A stretch of 64,000 bases of DNA from Actinomadura graeca (GTDB lineage Bacteria > Actinomycetota > Actinomycetes > Streptosporangiales > Streptosporangiaceae), in NCBI RefSeq assembly GCF_019175365.1, contig NZ_CP059572.1, positions 4,030,001-4,094,000 of the forward strand, in the 5' to 3' direction. Below the pieces are notes generated by a model. It was not told the DNA's origin, searched no databases, and saw only the letters and a list, made by a program, of their open reading frames with translations. Every line of letters begins with the position of its first letter. The first letter of the stretch is position 1. Both the position numbers and the translations under genes were made by a program. Shown in pieces: positions 33,663-41,661 of the stretch.

Positions 33663-34826
33663 ATGATCACGCGACTCGTCGAAGACCATGCCAGAACGCT
33701 CGCCGCGGACGCGCACCTACCCGCGTTCGTCTACGACCTCGCCGCACTCCGGGACCACGCAGCCGAGGTCAAGGCGGCGCTCTCGGCGCCGGGCGCGCCG
33801 GAGATCTTCTATGCCGCCAAAGCCAACCCCGACGTCCCGATCCTGCGCGCGCTCGCCCCGTACGTCGACGGCATCGAGGTCGCGTCCGGCGGCGAGCTGG
33901 CGCACGTGCGCGAGGCACTCCCGGACGCGCGGTTGGCGTTCGGCGGCCCCGGCAAGACCGATGACGAACTCGAGCTGGCGCTCAACCTCGGCGTCGAGCG
34001 CATCCACGTCGAAAGCCCGTACGAGCTGGCTCGCCTCGCGCGCATCGCCGAGGCGGCCGGGCGTGAGGTCGACGTCCTACTACGGGTCAACCTCGCCGGC
34101 GACCGCAGCGGGGTCGCACTGGCCATGAGCGGCCCGTTCGGCATGGACCCCGAACTCATGGACACCTGCACCGACACCCTGACCGCCTCGCCGCACGTAC
34201 GCCTACGCGGAATCCACGCGCACCTAGCGTCCGGGCTGGACGCAACCGCCATGGCGGCCCAGTCCGCCGAGGTCCTCGCATGGGGCCGCGCATGGCTCGA
34301 CAGGATCGGCCACACCGGGCCACGTGAGTTCAACCTCGGCGGTGGCATGGCAGTCGACTACAGCACGCCCGGCACCCGATTCGACTGGAAGCAGTACGGC
34401 GCCGAGGTCGCCGGCCTCGCCCAGCCGGGCGAGACACTGCGCATCGAACCGGGCCGCTCCATCAGCGTCTACGCCGGGTGGTACGTCACCGAAGTACTGG
34501 ACGTGAAGAAGGCACACGGCCAGTGGTACGCCGTCCTACGCGGCGGCACCATGCACATCCGGACACCGGTCACCAAGCAGCACAACCAGCCGTTCGACAT
34601 CCTCACCGGCAGCGGCGACGGCCCCGCGGTCGACAACGAGCCCGTCACACTCGTCGGCCAACTCTGCACACCAAAGGACGTCTTCGCGCGCGAGGTCCCG
34701 ACGGACCGCATCGCAGTCGGTGACCTAGTCGCCTTCTCCATGGCCGGTGCCTACGCCTGGAACATCTCCCACCACGACTTCCTCATGCACCCAAAACCCA
34801 CATTTCAGTACTTGGAACAAAAGTAA
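33663..34826 (+). CDS. type III PLP-dependent decarboxylase (LysA-like)
   Basis: 387 residues with the alanine-racemase-like barrel. The PLP Lys is in YAAKANPD (residue ~57), the phosphate-binding region in NLGGGMAVDY and EPGRSISVYAG, and the C-terminal Cys in QLCTPKDVFA supplies the second active site of the dimer. The family decarboxylates meso-diaminopimelate, ornithine/arginine or carrier-bound glutamate; this copy is not obviously the housekeeping LysA. Its coupling to the GntR gene makes it cargo under element control, or an enzyme that makes or consumes the regulator ligand (inference). A strong terminator follows. Confidence 0.83.
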   Translation: MITRLVEDHARTLAADAHLPAFVYDLAALRDHAAEVKAALSAPGAPEIFYAAKANPDVPILRALAPYVDGIEVASGGELAHVREALPDARLAFGGPGKTDDELELALNLGVERIHVESPYELARLARIAEAAGREVDVLLRVNLAGDRSGVALAMSGPFGMDPELMDTCTDTLTASPHVRLRGIHAHLASGLDATAMAAQSAEVLAWGRAWLDRIGHTGPREFNLGGGMAVDYSTPGTRFDWKQYGAEVAGLAQPGETLRIEPGRSISVYAGWYVTEVLDVKKAHGQWYAVLRGGTMHIRTPVTKQHNQPFDILTGSGDGPAVDNEPVTLVGQLCTPKDVFAREVPTDRIAVGDLVAFSMAGAYAWNISHHDFLMHPKPTFQYLEQK

Positions 34827-34830
34827 CAGA

Positions 34831-34866
34831 CAACGAAGAGCCCCAGTCGACTGGGGCTCTTCGTTG
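34831..34866. terminator. perfect 36-bp palindromic terminator
   Basis: CAACGAAGAGCCCCAGTC and its exact reverse complement meet with no loop at 34848/34849, then GTTTC. It ends the korSA-decarboxylase transcript and marks the edge of the AT-richer cargo block. Confidence 0.85.
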
Positions 34867-34903
34867 TTTCTAGACAGGAAGCGGAAAACAGATAAAAGTT
34901 CTG

Positions 34904-34919
34904 TCCACATGGATGTGGA
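34904..34919. promoter_or_regulatory. 16-bp palindrome upstream of the three-Cys gene
   Basis: TCCACATGGATGTGGA is a perfect palindrome in the 190-bp AT-richer leader of the DUF5131/TcmP pair. It may be an operator; no regulator gene for it is evident nearby. The rest of this leader shows no convincing gene. Confidence 0.4.
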
Positions 34920-35058
34920 TAACTGAAGCTAGATCATTCGAAAGACTGATGACGATGACGCCTTACTACTGTCTATGCCGACACGTTGATGATAAGGTTG
35001 CAGTGAATAGAAGAGCGGGAGGCAGAACACTCAGCAAGAGAAAGTGGAGGCAGCTTCG

Positions 35059-35805
35059 ATGGCACAAAGTACTGGCATCGAGTGGACAGAGGTTACTTGG
35101 AACCCCACAACCGGCTGCGACAAAATATCAACCGGTTGCGACAACTGTTATGCCTTGACTTTGGCGCGCCGACTAAAGGCCATGGGCACCGAGAAGTATC
35201 AAAATGACGGTGACCCTAGGACCTCGGGACCAGGTTTTGGGATCACCCTTCACTCCGACGCATTGCAGCAACCATACTCTTGGCGCTCACCCCGTGTCGT
35301 GTTCGTTAACTCCATGAGTGACCTCTTCCATGCGCGCGTTCCCCTCGACTTTGTTCAACAAGTATTTGAAGTGATAAGCAATACACCACAGCATACATAC
35401 CAGGTTCTTACCAAGCGCTCATCCCGCCTGCGAAAGTTGGCAGGAAAGCTCAACTGGCCAGACAACCTATGGATCGGCGTTTCGGTCGAGAGTGAGGAAG
35501 TTCTCTACCGAGTCGATGATCTACGATCGGTGCCAGCAACTGTCCGATTCCTCTCATGCGAACCACTCTTGGGCCCCCTAGGGGGCCTGGACCTGGCGGG
35601 GATAGGTTGGCTCATCGCTGGTGGCGAGTCCGGCCCCAACCACCGCCCCCTGGATCCGCGGTGGGTGACCGATATCCGGGACAAGTGCCTCTCAACTGGT
35701 GTCCCCTTCTTCTTCAAGCAGTGGGGCGGGCGCACGCCGAAGCAGGGCGGCAGGGAACTTGAGGGAAGGCAGTGGAGCGAGATGCCGGCGTTGTCTGGCG
35801 CCTGA
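35059..35805 (+). CDS. three-Cys-motif protein, phage Gp37/Gp68 (DUF5131) family
   Basis: 248 residues from the ATG at 35059; GTGGAGG lies eight bases upstream. C20-x6-C27-x2-C30 (TTGCDKISTGCDNCY) is the family's three-Cys signature and resembles a radical-SAM-type Fe-S site. Further conserved segments are VNSMSDLFH, YQVLTKRSSRL, WIGVSVES, LSCEPLLGPL and GGESGPNHRP, with FFFKQWGG near the end. The family is common on phages and mobile elements and pairs with TcmP, as here. Its reaction is unproven; a nucleic-acid or nucleotide modification is a reasonable guess. Confidence 0.88.
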   Translation: MAQSTGIEWTEVTWNPTTGCDKISTGCDNCYALTLARRLKAMGTEKYQNDGDPRTSGPGFGITLHSDALQQPYSWRSPRVVFVNSMSDLFHARVPLDFVQQVFEVISNTPQHTYQVLTKRSSRLRKLAGKLNWPDNLWIGVSVESEEVLYRVDDLRSVPATVRFLSCEPLLGPLGGLDLAGIGWLIAGGESGPNHRPLDPRWVTDIRDKCLSTGVPFFFKQWGGRTPKQGGRELEGRQWSEMPALSGA

Positions 35806-35923
35806 TCGGCTTGTTGCCCGGCTAACCCACCACTTTTGGGACCGTCCGCATCCGGCCGTCATGTGACAGGCCGGCCAACGTGCGATACCTCTGGATCCAT
35901 ACGAAATCCGGAGGTGGGCAACG

Positions 35924-36898
35924 ATGGCCAGGGACTGGGGCTGGTGGACCGAGCAGAAGCTCGACATCCTGTCGGACTACCTTGCAGGCTTTTCAAAGGC
36001 ATCTATACGCGCGAAGCAGACTGTTTACCTTGATCTCTTTGCCGGCCAGGCAGAGAACGTAAGCCGCGAGCCTTCACGACACACAATACAAGGGTCGCCT
36101 AAGCGGGCTCTTGCCGTTGACCCACCTCTGTCTGTTCTAAGGTTCTTCGAGCTTCCAAACAACGCCCAGAAACTGGAAAACTCACTCAGGGCCGCCTATC
36201 CCCAGAGGGACCTTAAGGTTATTCCCGGGGATTGTAACGAGACAATCGATGACGTTCTGACTGAACTCACACCACTCAACTGGGCGCCGACATTTGCCTT
36301 TCTCGATCAACAATCGACCGAAGTCGAGTGGCCGACCCTCGTCAAGCTTGCTCGGCATAAGCGCCAGGACAAGCCAAAGACAGAATTGTGGCTGCTTTGT
36401 GCCAGTGGCCTTATACCTCGCGGTTTGAGAATACGAGGCAACCTAGATCCCGGTGTCGTGAGCAGAACGAACGAAATGTTCGGCACCGATGAGTGGTTTG
36501 ATGCATTGGAGGCGACGCAAAACGGAATTCTTAGCGGCCCTCAGTTCGAGCACGAACTGACCAACCTTATGCGGTGGCGGATGGAACGAGTACTCGGCTA
36601 CAGGAAGACCAGAGCTTTTAGAGTTATGAACACTAATGGTCGAGATATTTTCGAAATGATCTTTGCTACAGATCATGATGCTGGTGACAAAATTATGAAG
36701 TGGTCTTATGAGAAAGCTCAAAGACAACAACCGGCCCTGCGCCTCAGGGCCAAACTTAGCCGGCTGCAAGCTAAAGAAGAGGAGCGAGGAGAGGTCGGGC
36801 TGTTCGACGCTGCCAGCCTTGCCCCTGATCCAGCTCCTCACGGCTACACGGTCGTATCAGATGACAAGGCCCCTCACTCGCCGTTCCGCGGGCGCTAG
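35924..36898 (+). CDS. tcmP: three-Cys-motif partner protein TcmP
   Basis: 324 residues. The N-terminal WGWWTEQKLDILSDYLAGF and YLDLFAGQAEN (a motif-I-like methyltransferase signature) followed by FAFLDQQSTEVEWPTL are typical of the TcmP family, which always neighbours a three-Cys protein. It starts 118 bp after the DUF5131 gene in the same direction. Family members usually have FLDPFG where this has FLDQQS. Lower GC and looser codon use than the AICE backbone suggest separate acquisition. A SAM-dependent role with the upstream protein is inferred. Confidence 0.85.
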   Translation: MARDWGWWTEQKLDILSDYLAGFSKASIRAKQTVYLDLFAGQAENVSREPSRHTIQGSPKRALAVDPPLSVLRFFELPNNAQKLENSLRAAYPQRDLKVIPGDCNETIDDVLTELTPLNWAPTFAFLDQQSTEVEWPTLVKLARHKRQDKPKTELWLLCASGLIPRGLRIRGNLDPGVVSRTNEMFGTDEWFDALEATQNGILSGPQFEHELTNLMRWRMERVLGYRKTRAFRVMNTNGRDIFEMIFATDHDAGDKIMKWSYEKAQRQQPALRLRAKLSRLQAKEEERGEVGLFDAASLAPDPAPHGYTVVSDDKAPHSPFRGR

Positions 36899-36943
36899 CC
36901 GAACGCGATATGCATTAGGTCTGCAGAGATTCACCGAAACACG

Positions 36944-37915
36944 TTACGAATCAGCGTCATCCTCTGCAAGCTCTAGATAAATTAGCTCTATTCGACGCGT
37001 CGAAACCTGGGTGACTTGCGAAATCTCTGTGGTTTCGCGCAGATGAGCATAAACGCGACGGTCGAAAAATCTACGCAAGTCGCGCTGAACTTCCTTTGTC
37101 ACGCGTCCTGTTATCTTGCTCTCGTCATCAAGGATGAGGTCAAAGACAGACCTAACACGGCTAGCCGTAACTAGCCTACCCTCCACGACATTTACTTCGA
37201 CCTGCGCATCCTGTTCACCGATAGCGTCTCTAAGATTCCTGGCCTCAGACGGGCCAATCACAATGCTCCTCCGAATGCCCTCCTGAGGCTCAGGCTTCCA
37301 TTCGAAGTCAACACTGTATTCTTCATCAGCGATCACGCGGGCCAACTTGGCAATATTTCGCGCAGCATCTGGCCCAAGTGCCGTGAGGTGTCGCGAGAGA
37401 GCTCGCCCGCTTGTCGCAGTTTTAGAACTGCCAGCCGCGACTTCAAGCACGTCGAGTATTTGCTCAACGGATTTCATAATATCTACGTTGGCACTGACGG
37501 CCGTTGCGCTCGCCAAAATATTGGCGTCAATCTCTGGATTTGGAAGACGCAAATGGAGACGCACGGAACCGGGCCTAATACCGAGCAAACGAAAATCAAC
37601 CATCGCCCTAAAAGCGTCTGGCAGAGTTCCCGAATAAGGTTGTGGTCGCTTCAGATTCACTGCGTGTGCGACAGCGTCTGTCAAAGCGCTTAATACCGTA
37701 GCGAGTTTCCGCGCAGGCATCTCACTTCGGCGACGAGGGTCTTGGAACCTCAGATCCAGTTCGGGAGATGCTTCGCTGATCTCTCTTGCGATCCGTTGCC
37801 TAAGCTTCTCCATGGCCAGCCTGTTTAGGCGAGTAGCATGCGAATCCGTATCACGCAGCCCACTGATAGCCCTAGTGAGGGCGTCAAACTCTCTCCTCAG
37901 CTCATTGACGCTCAC
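36944..37915 (-). CDS. uncharacterised protein, partner of the nucleotidyltransferase-like gene
   Basis: 323 residues from the GTG at 37915, whose G is shared with the upstream stop (TAGTG), so translation is coupled. The N-terminal ~200 residues are helical and contain R171-ALSR-H176, an Rx4H pattern, plus a second RDTDSH at 21-26. The C-terminal ~80 residues look like a small beta-barrel (VVEGRLVTASRVRSVFDLIL, then ITGRVTKEVQ). No family name is certain. With its partner it could form a toxin-antitoxin or defence pair; Rx4H occurs in HEPN nucleases but the resemblance here is weak. Confidence 0.6.
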   Translation of the reverse strand: MSVNELRREFDALTRAISGLRDTDSHATRLNRLAMEKLRQRIAREISEASPELDLRFQDPRRRSEMPARKLATVLSALTDAVAHAVNLKRPQPYSGTLPDAFRAMVDFRLLGIRPGSVRLHLRLPNPEIDANILASATAVSANVDIMKSVEQILDVLEVAAGSSKTATSGRALSRHLTALGPDAARNIAKLARVIADEEYSVDFEWKPEPQEGIRRSIVIGPSEARNLRDAIGEQDAQVEVNVVEGRLVTASRVRSVFDLILDDESKITGRVTKEVQRDLRRFFDRRVYAHLRETTEISQVTQVSTRRIELIYLELAEDDADS

Positions 37916-38418
37916 TAGAGAGTCACCTCCAGGTACCCCTTCGGCCCCCTGGGTCGGCCAGGACGAGTTTCGCGAGTTAAGAAACGGTCGAAGAATCCCC
38001 AGGCTTGAAGGAATGAGTCATAGACTGGATGCCCTTCGGGCGCTTCGGCGATCACTCCAAGACAGTCAACTTTATGTCGAGGATTCCAAGGATCCGGGCC
38101 ATCTGTTAGATTATCGATCTCGCGAAGAACATCTGATTCTAGCTCATGATGGGCCCGCCCGTCAATAATCGCAACGCAATCAATGTCATTCGGGGGTTTT
38201 CTGCTTAATGTTACAAAGCTGCCACCAACCCACCAGCGGTCCACAGGTACAAAGGTGCCCAAGATAACGGCGTGATCTTCCAGTTGAGTAAAGAGCTTTG
38301 CTCGTGTTTCCCCATCTGTCATGCTTGACACATACCGCTCATACATCTCGTCCCTTCCGCACGGGTGTCGCCCCGAAGGGAGGTAGCCCGTTTGGGGGTC
38401 GAAGTCCGGTATGGTCAC
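37915..38418 (-). CDS. nucleotidyltransferase-like protein (DUF6932 type) with GSx10DxD motif
   Basis: 167 residues. The N-terminal FDPQTGYLPSGRH is a DUF6932 signature, and G66-S67-x10-D78-x-D80 (GSFVTLSRKPPNDID) is exactly the metal-binding motif of minimal nucleotidyltransferases such as MntA. A further acid near D118 (HKVDCLGV) could complete the site. It is translationally coupled to the 323-residue partner downstream. MNT proteins neutralise HEPN toxins by AMPylation; the motif is visible here, the role is inferred. Confidence 0.7.
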   Translation of the reverse strand: MTIPDFDPQTGYLPSGRHPCGRDEMYERYVSSMTDGETRAKLFTQLEDHAVILGTFVPVDRWWVGGSFVTLSRKPPNDIDCVAIIDGRAHHELESDVLREIDNLTDGPDPWNPRHKVDCLGVIAEAPEGHPVYDSFLQAWGFFDRFLTRETRPGRPRGPKGYLEVTL

Positions 38419-39292
38419 ATCTGGGCCTTTTGTCTATAGTTCCGCGTGGTACATGTCGCGTTGGGGACGAAACGGATTTAGCGACGATACGCCCTCCTGC
38501 TGTCGATCGTCAGCTGTGTCTTCCACATGGCCGAGGTGGGCCATCCCAGGCCGCCCCGGGCGGGAGTCAGCCGCGGGTGTACAACCTCCGAAGCATGCGG
38601 GTATGGGACTCACCATGGGGCACTCGTACGCAGAAAGCCCAGAATCCGCGGAACTGGCCGGCGCTAGCGCTAGCGCTCTCGGCAGCTCACCCTCCAAACG
38701 CGGCGCCCCAACGTTGGAGATTCTGCGCGACTCGTCGTGACCCCGGCGATTGCCGCTCGCGTTGACTGGCTGCGGCCAGGAGGAGAGATCTCGACCTCCA
38801 GGCCGTCCGGCTAGGTTCCGGCGATGGAACCGGAACGCATAACTTCGCGGAACACCGCACAATCCGCCGACCTGCGGTGATGGGCCTACAGGCTCGCTCC
38901 TGACGTCGCGCCATGACACTGGCTATGGAGAGACACGGACGGGGCCCTGACCAGGCGGCCGACACCACGCGGTTGTCGCTTCCCACTATCCGTGGATTGT
39001 GCGGATTCCGCGGCGGTGACTCTGCCCTGCGCCCCATCCGCTGCCCCAGGATGTTGGTTAGCTTCAGCCACGTGCGATCAAGCGCCGGATGCGAGGCCTC
39101 TGAGGCGGTCCCTGAGCGCCGACCAGAGTCGACCGTGGAGGAGGAGGCCGGGGAGGAGCCCAGTCGGTGATCTCGGCCGGAGGGAGCTCGTGCTTGATCG
39201 TGCCGAACCTGCGCCGAAGTGGCCCACGCTCGACGCGCCCATGAGCAATCTTCACAGGTCATCGGGGGGTTCCTCTGTCGAAGCGTCGTTCA
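38419..39292. other. 874-bp stretch without a convincing gene
   Basis: No reading frame here has a recognisable domain or consistent codon bias. A short GCTAGC-type microrepeat lies near 38664-38680. A minus-strand segment near 39200 (RRFGTIKHELPPAEITDW) looks protein-like but is not identifiable. The stretch leads into att copy 2 and is probably the decayed right end of element 1. Confidence 0.6.
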
Positions 39293-39335
39293 CTGAAAAG
39301 CGGAAGGTCGGCGGTTCGACCCCGCCCCTGCCCAC
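39293..39335 (+). repeat. att core copy 2 (junction of elements 1 and 2)
   Basis: All 43 bases match the tRNA-Phe 3' part (19803-19845). The upstream flank differs from that of copies 3 and 4, whereas the downstream flank resembles that of copy 3 (GACCAGC, a hairpin, then TTTTGAC-GCAACGG). Confidence 0.92.
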
Positions 39336-39349
39336 TCCATTGACCAGCC

Positions 39350-39385
39350 AAAAGGCCCGGCACCTGATCAGGTGCCGGGCCTTTT
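39350..39385 (+). terminator. perfect 36-bp palindromic terminator after att copy 2
   Basis: AAAAGGCCCGGCACCTGA (39350-39367) is followed by its exact reverse complement to 39385, ending in TTTT. It lies 14 bp after the att core, the same relative place as the terminator after tRNA-Phe. Confidence 0.88.
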
Positions 39386-39398
39386 GACAGCAACGGCC

Positions 39399-39548
39399 TC
39401 AGCCGAGCACATCCCCCAACTGCCCCAGCGCCGCCCGCTTCTCGTCCAGGGCCGCATGCGCGTAGGTCATGGTCACCTCAATGTCGCTGTGCCCGACGAT
39501 GTCCCGGACGACATTCGGCGCGATGCCGAAATGAAGCAACAGCGAGAC
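39399..39548 (-). pseudogene. integrase C-terminal fragment of element 2
   Basis: About 49 codons read VSLLLHFGIAPNVVRD, then IVGHSDIEVTMTYAHAAL and a charged tail to the stop. The GHS box and the catalytic Tyr in MTYAHA are those of tyrosine recombinases of AICEs. The N-terminal ~85% is missing. It belongs to a different integrase from that of element 1, whose C-terminus reads RVYAKCIEG. The break faces a Tra-like fragment 58 bp away. Confidence 0.72.
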
Positions 39549-39605
39549 ACTCAGGAAGGAGACGGCGTCCAACGTGACTCGCAGTCGTCGCCGCTTCGGC
39601 GTCAG

Positions 39606-39767
39606 CTAGCAGCCCGAAGCCACGTGATGCCAGGTCAGATGCACCAGCACCGCACGAGCCGGGAAGCCCACGCCGTACCAGAAGGACACCGGATGCCACC
39701 GGCGCCAGGCCCAGAGCCCGACCGCCGTAGCGGCCAGGACTCCGAGCACCAGACAGACAGCGTTCAC
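39606..39767 (-). pseudogene. N-terminal fragment of a Tra/FtsK-type membrane protein
   Basis: 53 residues from the GTG at 39767: one hydrophobic helix (AVCLVLGVLAATAVGLWAW) followed by RRWHPVSFWYGVGFPARA, which resembles the start of AICE TraSA proteins. It stops at a TAG where a full protein would continue several hundred residues. It sits 15 bp beyond the SCO3933-type gene, where traSA normally begins, so an internal deletion from tra to int is the simplest reading. Confidence 0.5.
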
Positions 39768-39781
39768 GACCGTCCCGCCGT

Positions 39782-40144
39782 TCAGGCAGCAGCGGACGAC
39801 GCCGAGACCGAGCCGGAGGAAACCGCCCCCGCCGGGACGATCTGAACGGCGCGGTAGGCGATCCCCCACCGCTTTTCGCCGTTACGGACCTGCTCCCACG
39901 GAAACGCCAGCAGCCCGACCGGCGACACGATCTCGCCGATCGTCACCGTCTGGTCGCCGGGCACCGACACGTTGAGCAGTTCCACCCGCCCCATGGCGTC
40001 GGCGGCCGACAGGCCCACCGTGAACACCGTCTGGCCGTTACGGTCCACCTTCACCTCGCCGGTGTCCTGGTCGACCAGTTTGGGACGCGGCGCCGACACG
40101 CACACGAAGGTGAGCGCGGAGACGTCGACAGGGATGTTGCGCAT
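39782..40144 (-). CDS. SCO3933-type regulatory/transfer-accessory protein
   Basis: 120 residues; GAGAGG precedes the ATG at 40144. The chain MRNIPVDVSALTFVCVSAPR, then DQDTGEVKVDRNGQTVFTV and FPWEQVRNGEKRWGIAYRA matches the SCO3933 family found directly upstream of tra genes in SLP1/AICE elements. It appears full length although its downstream tra gene is truncated. Confidence 0.75.
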   Translation of the reverse strand: MRNIPVDVSALTFVCVSAPRPKLVDQDTGEVKVDRNGQTVFTVGLSAADAMGRVELLNVSVPGDQTVTIGEIVSPVGLLAFPWEQVRNGEKRWGIAYRAVQIVPAGAVSSGSVSASSAAA

Positions 40145-40345
40145 GATGAGTACACCTCTCGTCCACCTGCTGAGCAGGCGTTACGGAACCGAGGGAGCAC
40201 ACGCCATCAGGACGAACGAGGTAGCATCAAAGCGCCAACTAGGGTGCTAACCGCATCCGGCCTGGGCGGGTCTCCCGCTCAGGCCACTTTCATGTGTGGC
40301 CTGTTTCGCCGTCCAAGAGCGGCCTTCCGCCCCTGAAACACGAAG

Positions 40346-40404
40346 AGCGTTCGTGTTGAGCTTTCACCTCCTCTAAGGAGTGCTTCAGCGTCAACACGAA
40401 CGCT
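40346..40404. promoter_or_regulatory. 14-bp inverted repeat in the element 2 control region
   Basis: AGCGTTCGTGTTGA (40346-40359) and TCAACACGAACGCT (40391-40404) are perfect inverted copies enclosing CTCCTCTAAGGAG. They lie in the 313-bp gap between the SCO3933-type and XRE genes, beside hairpins at 40259-40302. No gene is visible in this gap, which looks regulatory throughout. Confidence 0.5.
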
Positions 40405-40425
40405 ACCCCGTACTCAGGGTTTCTA

Positions 40426-40444
40426 CTAGTACTTTGAGTGCTAG
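40426..40444. promoter_or_regulatory. AGTACT-type palindrome, copy 1
   Basis: CTAGTACTTTGAGTGCTAG is a near-perfect palindrome with one mismatched pair. It shares the AGTACTT core with the palindromes at 42035 and 43641, all in gaps around the XRE operon, which suggests sites for the XRE regulator. Confidence 0.4.
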
Positions 40445-40458
40445 AAAGCGTACTTTTC

Positions 40459-41661
40459 CTACGCCCCCACCCTGTCGGCAAGTTCTCGCAGGTCAGAGGA
40501 GGGTGGATCCTGCATGGTCAGCAGATCGGACACGACTTGCCGGACGATCCGATGGTTCCGTATCTGCTCCGGCGTGATCGACTCCGCCTCCAGCAGCGCC
40601 GAGACGGCCTCATCGACCTGCCGCCGCTGGGTGTGCGCACGCGCCAGATCGATCTGTAGCCGCGCCCGACGTTCCGCGGACAACGTCGAGGTGTCCGCCT
40701 CGCCCCCGACCCGGAGCGCATGCCCTGCGTCCCCCAACTCGACCGCCACGGCGACCTCATGGAGCATCACGTTCGCCGGACCGAACTCGGTGTTGTAGTC
40801 GTTGCGACCGTCCCCGAGCCGTTCGGCGACCTCGCGAGCCCGCGCAAGATGCTCATACGCCACGTCCGCCTGATTCAGCCGAGACGCGGCCACGGCCCGT
40901 TGCAGCGTCAGCCCGCCCCAAAGCGACATGGCGTCAGGCTTGCCCTGGTCAACAAGGAACCACAGCGCCTCAGCAGCCGTCCGGGCGTTCTCCTCCGCCT
41001 GGTCGAAGTGCCGCGCCCCCAGGAAGACGAACCCGAGCCGGAAAGCGCCGGCAGCCATCATCAGCGCATCGCCCGCACGTTCGGCCGCCACGGTGGCGCG
41101 GTCAGCAGCGATCCAGGCCGCCTCCGGTTCGCCGAGCTTGGCCAACGCCGCCGAGCACGCCTGGTAGGTCACCGCCAAGAGATCGAACAGCTCTGTGCGC
41201 CGCTCCTCCGGCGCCGATCGCACCGCGGACTCCAGCGCGGGCACCAACCCACGAAGCAGATCTGCCAACTCGACGTACTGACTCCCATGGGCCAGCTCCC
41301 AGGCGCGATCTACCCGCGGCTTGATCTCAGCAGTGGACGGAACGGGCGCCGAGTGCAGCATGGCACGCAGCGAGTGAGCACCCGACAGGACGAGCCGCAG
41401 GCCGGCCGACCCCGGAAGCTCCTCGGTCGTCGCAGCCACAACTGGAGCCTCAGCCGCCAACTCCGACAGCGGGAGGTCCAGGACTTCGGCGACCTTCTCC
41501 AAGACCGACATCCGGTCGACCTTGCGCACGCCACGTTCCACCTGGGAGACCCAGGCCACCGAGCGATCGATCAGCCGCGCCAGCTCAGGCTGAGACAGCC
41601 CCCGCCGCTTGCGCTCCTGGGCGATCCGCCGTCCAAGCGCCCTCTGATACTCGGTACTCAC
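40459..41661 (-). CDS. XRE-family regulator with TPR-like C-domain
   Basis: 400 residues. The N-terminal helix-turn-helix (RGLSQPELARLIDRSVAWVSQVERG) covers residues 8-65. The remaining ~330 residues are Ala/Leu/Glu-rich helical repeats typical of tetratricopeptide-like sensor domains seen in actinobacterial XRE regulators. It overlaps the upstream monooxygenase-like gene by four bases (ATGA). It probably controls element 2 functions through the GTACTT palindromes. Confidence 0.85.
   Translation of the reverse strand: MSTEYQRALGRRIAQERKRRGLSQPELARLIDRSVAWVSQVERGVRKVDRMSVLEKVAEVLDLPLSELAAEAPVVAATTEELPGSAGLRLVLSGAHSLRAMLHSAPVPSTAEIKPRVDRAWELAHGSQYVELADLLRGLVPALESAVRSAPEERRTELFDLLAVTYQACSAALAKLGEPEAAWIAADRATVAAERAGDALMMAAGAFRLGFVFLGARHFDQAEENARTAAEALWFLVDQGKPDAMSLWGGLTLQRAVAASRLNQADVAYEHLARAREVAERLGDGRNDYNTEFGPANVMLHEVAVAVELGDAGHALRVGGEADTSTLSAERRARLQIDLARAHTQRRQVDEAVSALLEAESITPEQIRNHRIVRQVVSDLLTMQDPPSSDLRELADRVGA

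Larger units (their letters stand above)
19846..39292. mobile_element. element 1: complete AICE (pSAM2/SLP1-type integrative conjugative element)
   Basis: The element lies between att copies 1 and 2. It carries the standard AICE set in order from the left end: integrase, excisionase, DUF3631 helicase-like protein, prim-pol replicase, FtsK/TraSA translocase, DUF2637 membrane protein, small accessory genes, WhiB-like and GntR (KorSA-like) regulators. Cargo comprises an McrA-like HNH nuclease at the int end, a C5 methyltransferase, a PLP decarboxylase, and an AT-richer block (about 34870-38420) with DUF5131/TcmP and nucleotidyltransferase modules. All mobility genes look intact, so it may still excise, replicate and transfer. 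Confidence 0.9.

Noticed and set aside
38660-38685. GCTAGC microrepeat considered as a CRISPR or iteron array
   Set aside because: The repeated unit is six bases over a very short stretch with no spacers; no CRISPR array or cas gene was seen anywhere in the window.
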